From: Zeugodacus cucurbitae
Lineage: Eukaryota > Arthropoda > Insecta > Diptera > Tephritidae
NCBI RefSeq assembly: GCF_028554725.1
Contig: NC_071667.1
Span: 49,655,501-49,719,500 of the forward strand
DNA: 64,000 nt
Direction: 5' to 3'
The position numbers and the translations under genes are program-made. Under the pieces are notes generated by a model. The model did not search any database. It saw only the letters and a program-made list of their open reading frames with translations, and had not been told where the DNA came from. Positions 59,085 through 64,000 of the stretch are shown here, piece after piece. Numbering within the stretch: position 1 is the first letter of the stretch; each line of letters begins with the position of its first letter.

Positions 59085-60305
59085 CTGAAAAATTGAACTT
59101 GGAACACATGTTCCTTGGGACCGTGTGAGGCTTTCGAAAATGGGCAAAATCGGACCATTGCCACGCCCTCAAAATGGCGAAAACCAAAAACACATAAAGT
59201 GTCATAACTAAACCATAAATAAAGTTATAACAGTAACATTTGGAATAAGGGATCGCACTAGGAAGGGGCATATTTGGATGTACTTTTTTTGGGGAAGTGG
59301 GCGTCGCCCCGCCCCCAAATCGGTTATTTGTATATATCTCGCAAACCAATAAAGCTATATAAAGTAAACTTTCTGCAGTCGATTCTCTTACTTACCCCAC
59401 CACACACCATGAAAATAGCTGAAATCGGATAATAACCACGCCCACCTCTCATACAAATGATAGGGTTAACTCACTAACGACAAACGCCAAAAACACTAAA
59501 TTTCACATAAGAAATGGTAGATGGAAGCTGCACTCAGATTTTTTTTACAAAAAGGAAAATGGGCGTGGCATCGCCCACTTATTGTTCAAAAACCATATCT
59601 CAGGAACTACTCGACATATTTAAATGAAATTCGGAATATAATATTTTCTTGACATCCTGATAACACGGACACAAAATGGGTGTAATCGGTCCACAACCAC
59701 GACTACATTCCTTATAAGTCAATTTTGAATTCCATCTTATTTCTTCACTTTATAACATATACATAAGGAACCAATGAATAAAACTTTACACAAATAGTGT
59801 ATATCATCTCTGGCTTCATTTTTGAAAAAAATTGTCGAAAACGGACTATAACTTTTCAAAGCCCCAGATATCGAACATGTTAAATTCAGCGGCTAAGGGT
59901 AAATTTTAACCGAAAAAATGGGTAAATCTCTCTGATAATTTAATGTAATTCAGAGGAAATTGTTTTCTTCTAATAGTGTGTCTCTGTTCCAAAAATTATT
60001 AAAATCGGGTCATAATATCTCCTAGCTCCCATATACCTAATTATAGGTTTTTCAAAAAAAACGGTGGGCTTTATTCCGCATATATGTATTGGTTAATATG
60101 TGAGATATCTTGAAAATGAATGAAATCGGTTCAGGAATTACTTCAGCCCTCATATCTATATATGACGATTTTCGTTATTCTATTAAACTTTATGCCGAAT
60201 TTATGGGTAAAGTAGTGTGTTATGTAAATAAAATTTCTTCAATAAATTGCGAGAGTATAAAATGTTCGGTTACATCCGAACTTAGCCATTCCTTACTCGT
60301 TAAAA
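59085..60305 (-). repeat. R-family repeat copy R4, inverted
   Basis: On the minus strand its left end is at about 60305 (GAGTAAGGAATGGCTAAG), followed by the hairpin GTTCGG/CCGAAC (60281-60264) and TTATACTCTCGCAA (60260-60247). The body shows CCACGCCC or its complement at 59161-59168, 59436-59443 and 59561-59568. An open frame (about 59349-59130, minus) resembles that in R2. The right end is truncated near 59085, before the CGGACAGA tract. Confidence 0.8.
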
Positions 60306-63300
60306 TTGGACTTTGTGGTGGCGGTGGTACTTATTTGACCCAGTTTGTACCTGCGAGTGTCTTTTGCAAGCTTGGAAAAAGTCTACTCAAATTAGATAAA
60401 TTTATAAAACGAGAATCGTAACATTCTTGCTTCCCCAAATGGTGACTCTTTTTCTTCTACTTGGCTTCAAATCACTCAAAAATGTTAGTCCTGTTGTTGT
60501 TTTCTTTTCAATAGAAGAGGACAACGTGGAATCACAACATCATTTTTTGCTTTCTTCAAGAAAAAATATTCCTTAGATCGACCTTTTTTGAACACCTACG
60601 CGACCTAGCGTATGTAGAAAAATATCTGCAGATTTGTCGAGTCTTAATATCTTAGACGGTCTGCCTCTCATATTTTTAGTGTGTTTCCTCCTGGGGATTA
60701 TTTAGCCATACAACCTATCCTATCTGGAATGAGATGGATTCGCTTTCGTCTTCCTTCAAGGAAAATATTTTAGGTGAAAAGTAATTTAATTATGAAGATT
60801 GATAAATTCCTCGGAGAGATCTGTTAGCACACCACCATACTAAACGAAATTCTTAATTGTTTTAAGGCTAGATACTTAAGAGGGCTTTACCGTGTTGAAA
60901 TTGCAATAAACTACCTTCACTAAACTACCTGTTGAATGCATACTTAATTGAATTCTTAATTTGTATGCACAAGCTTATAATAAATTCAATGTGACCCTTG
61001 AGTACAAACCAGCAACGCATCAAAAATGTATGAAACAATTTACTACGGTTTAGTAAATTAAATGCACCACATGGAAATTGAAGTGAAACTCGTAAAATGT
61101 TAAAATATAGCGAACTAGAGTAAAGCTGAAAATTACGCTTACAAAAATTAGAGGCGCAAGAAAAACACAATTTTGTTTGGATTCAAAAATTTATGTGAAT
61201 GCAGGTGTGAAGATGATGGAGGCCATTGGTGTCGGAATATTAACATGAACCTGCCGGCAAATGACATTCAAGTGCCTTAGACGAGCTCACCCCAACTGTG
61301 TTTAGATGTTTTTAGTTTTTACACAACAACATGAAACCATTACGCTTTGTTTGACTTGGACGATGGAAGTGCTACTGTTTAATGGCCAACGTTAAGCGCT
61401 CAATTGTCAGAGAAGTGGTGCATAATTGAAAGAGATTGTCCACATTATTTTTTTGTGTGGATCTTGAAATTTTGTATGTTGAAATAGCTAATTTATTTAG
61501 TAACTGTTGTTTAAAAAAATTTTTAAATGTTGGTCAAGTGTAATACACTTCACAAAAATAAGTATTACAAAAATTTAAAAATATATAATCACTCGTTTAT
61601 TTATAGAATTTACTAAATTTTGATTAACCTTGGTTTCTGAACTTAATCATTATTCAATTATGGAGCTGACTATAATTAAGGTCTAACAATATTCAAAATC
61701 GACAGAATTTGTGGTAAAACATCGTTAGCTTCCCGACTCGAATGGATTATTTCAAGACTTGTGGAAAAGTCCGACCTCTTATTTACCAAAGCCACTTTTT
61801 CAAACCATTTCAAGAACCAATAATCTCATTAAAAATTACTGTTTAAAAACACTCCTGCATCCTTTCTCAAAACTATACTATATTCTGAATATTCATATAA
61901 AAAAAACTAACTCATATATTCTCATCTGACAAATCACCATTTTTCAAAAGAAAGTTAGTTGGGAAAACCTATAATGAAAGTTAATAATGATGCTTTAACT
62001 TCGCTAGTAATTCAATGGCTATAGGGTGTATTTAGGGACCACATTACGTCTATGTGTATTACATATCACCTATTAATAGTTGCACCTATGGATATTATTT
62101 TCATACCACTATCGATTTTTTCTTAGTGAAATCACATATCACAATACTTTTAGATTGCAAGTATACAGGACAATAAAAATTGAAGTGTATTCATATGAAG
62201 AACATATTTTAAAATCTCAAGTACACTTAGAATGGATTTCATTGAAATTTATTGCGTATTCAATGTAACATTGATATTCATTCTGATATACCTCTACTAC
62301 TACATTCTCCTAACATATCAGTTCACACAAAAAGTCTTGTTATTACGATCGTAAAAACATGATCGTGATCTAGTAATAAAAACGTGGTGTAGAGACAAAA
62401 CTACTTCACTACATTGAAGCACTTTGTAACTATTGCAATGTCGTGTTATTGAACAGCATGGTCTATAAAATTTTGTGTTTTGTATGCCCAGTAACATTTC
62501 GGACTATGGATAAATTCCGGAGCGGAGCGGAGTAATGGCGGTGTATGGTCGACAAAAATGTTATGTGAAAATCTGTCGAAATTGATTAACTTATAAAAGC
62601 ACAAATTCAAAACGTTTTAATTTAGATTAGTTTTTGGACTTAATATAACCTATATAATTCCGAATATTTCACTTATTTTATGGAGGATAGAAGATTTCGT
62701 TTGTGGATGGAGTGGTCTATGAGTTTTGAATTATATTTCTATGTTGTTCCAGAGCCGGATTTCCAGATTTGAGAAGGACATTTTCTTCGTGAATCTCTAT
62801 AATGTCTGTATACCTGTAATCAATACCTTTCACAGTCATTTTGATTTAAACATAAGAAAAAACTGATGCTTAAGAATTCAAGATCTTTGGCTAAGTTATT
62901 TATTCCAAAATTAGTTCAAAACATTTACTTTATTATCACATCATATCAATCACAAATCTTCAATTATATAATTTTAAATAAAGTTAAAGTTAAATACTTT
63001 AACTTTGAACATTAAAAAAAATCTCATAAATTATTTCCAAACTACGTCAGTATTTTCTGGCAGTGCATGCAACGCACTTCGTAATAAGAGCGGCAATAAA
63101 TAATCCATCGCCTCCAGACTATTTCTGCAATGCGTCAACACCAACGGTCCAGCAACCACTACCACCAGCGACGCACTAAATCGATTTACAAAGGCGTTTC
63201 ACTAACAGCACAGCGTATCTGCACCACCTTAACACCACCGAATAGCCGCCTCGCAATGTATAATTACGCGTACTATGAGTGCTTTTTAATGGCGCACTCA

Positions 63301-64000
63301 CCACACAGCCAACAGCGGGCTATTATTATTATTACTTATGCATTTGAATTTGGCGACTATCACCTAACCACCGCAAACACCAACGCGGGCAAGTGGGCTA
63401 ACCGCGGCGCGGTTGCCTAGCACTTAAGAGCAGATAATTTATACGCACGCATACATGGTGCGTTGCGGAGGATGTGGGCGTGTTGGTGTTGGTGGTGCGT
63501 CGCCTACGCTTGAGCGAAAACGCTTTTATTAACCGTTAGTTTCGGCGCTCACGAATTATTTATCAAAAATTTAATTGTAACGCTGGATGTGACGGTGGCT
63601 GCGCACTTCATGGTAGAGTGGAATGAATTGCTGTGTGGCGACTTTATTTCACACGGTGGATTCTGTGTACGCTAATTTTGTTGTTGCGCTGGTCTTTATT
63701 TAATTTGAAGTATAGCCGCACGGTGTTGTTTTTGTAATTAGCTTCTTTTAAGCTGCTTGTATATTGTAGTGTTTGTTGTGATTTCGGCTAAATTTAGTAG
63801 CAATCACGCTTGCAGCGGCCTGGTTATCGATGTATGCGTCGTCATACGCAAAATTTAAATGACCACACCACATCACACACACACGCACCCAAATTGGGTT
63901 AATGTGCCGCAAAGTGCTTGTGGTGGTTGGATGGTCTGACAGCGTCACGTTGCCAATGCCGCTACACTCCGAGATTATTGCGTATTGCTGCTGTCACATG
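60306..64000. other. Gene-free right end of the window
   Basis: AT-rich DNA, with a GC-richer patch at 63100-63560 and 63880-63960 that contains CA/TG-rich simple sequence. The longest frame there (63130-63420) has no motif. No transposon ends or RNA genes were recognised. Confidence 0.45.

Overview
The window is nuclear DNA of a higher fly (Diptera). A true fruit fly (Tephritidae) is the likeliest source. I base this on the AT-rich composition, short GT-AG introns, a Tweedle-type cuticle protein gene with a TATA box and a TCAGT initiator, a secreted pancreatic-type lipase gene, and a crowd of decayed insect transposons. The family-level assignment is inference. I see no bacterial, viral or organellar genes.

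Only two host protein genes can be supported. At 2876-3993 (+) lies a two-exon secreted lipase of 348 residues with a complete Ser-Asp-His triad. At 20762-22014 (-) lies a two-exon Tweedle (DUF243) cuticular protein of 315 residues, with glycine-rich tracts on both sides of the Tweedle domain and its own core promoter near 22328-22364. They are about 17 kb apart, face opposite ways and show no functional link. The remainder looks like gene-poor intergenic or intronic DNA.

Most other recognisable content is mobile. From left to right: a deleted Helitron with both termini preserved (860-2550); a pogo-like MITE (6110-6583) nested in a copy of an abundant repeat here called R; a long-inverted-repeat hAT-type MITE with an 8-bp duplication (9193-9832); R copies R1 to R3 (10425-11342, 12055-13275, 16063-16690); an RTE-like retrotransposon, copy A (14217-15695, minus); a second pogo-like MITE (24630-25006); a 3' RTE-like fragment, copy B (25442-25756, minus); a hAT-type element with an 8-bp duplication (27285-28047); a 33-bp minisatellite (33965-34053); a nearly full-length RTE-like element, copy C, broken by a 4-nt insertion (39650-42842, plus); a mariner-type MITE (43371-43645); a Tc1-like element with 30-bp inverted ends and a dead transposase (44015-45225); a mariner with a substituted second catalytic aspartate (about 52220-53394); an IS630/Tc1/mariner transposase relic (56325-56845); a cluster of inverted 14-mers (56975-57425); and R copy R4 (59085-60305, inverted).

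The least explained material is the R family: about seven full or partial copies in 64 kb, with a conserved GTTCGG/CCGAAC hairpin next to a TATACTCTCGCAA motif, an inverted copy of that motif at the far end of R2, repeated CCACGCCC boxes, and an open frame shared by R2 and R4. I do not recognise its class.
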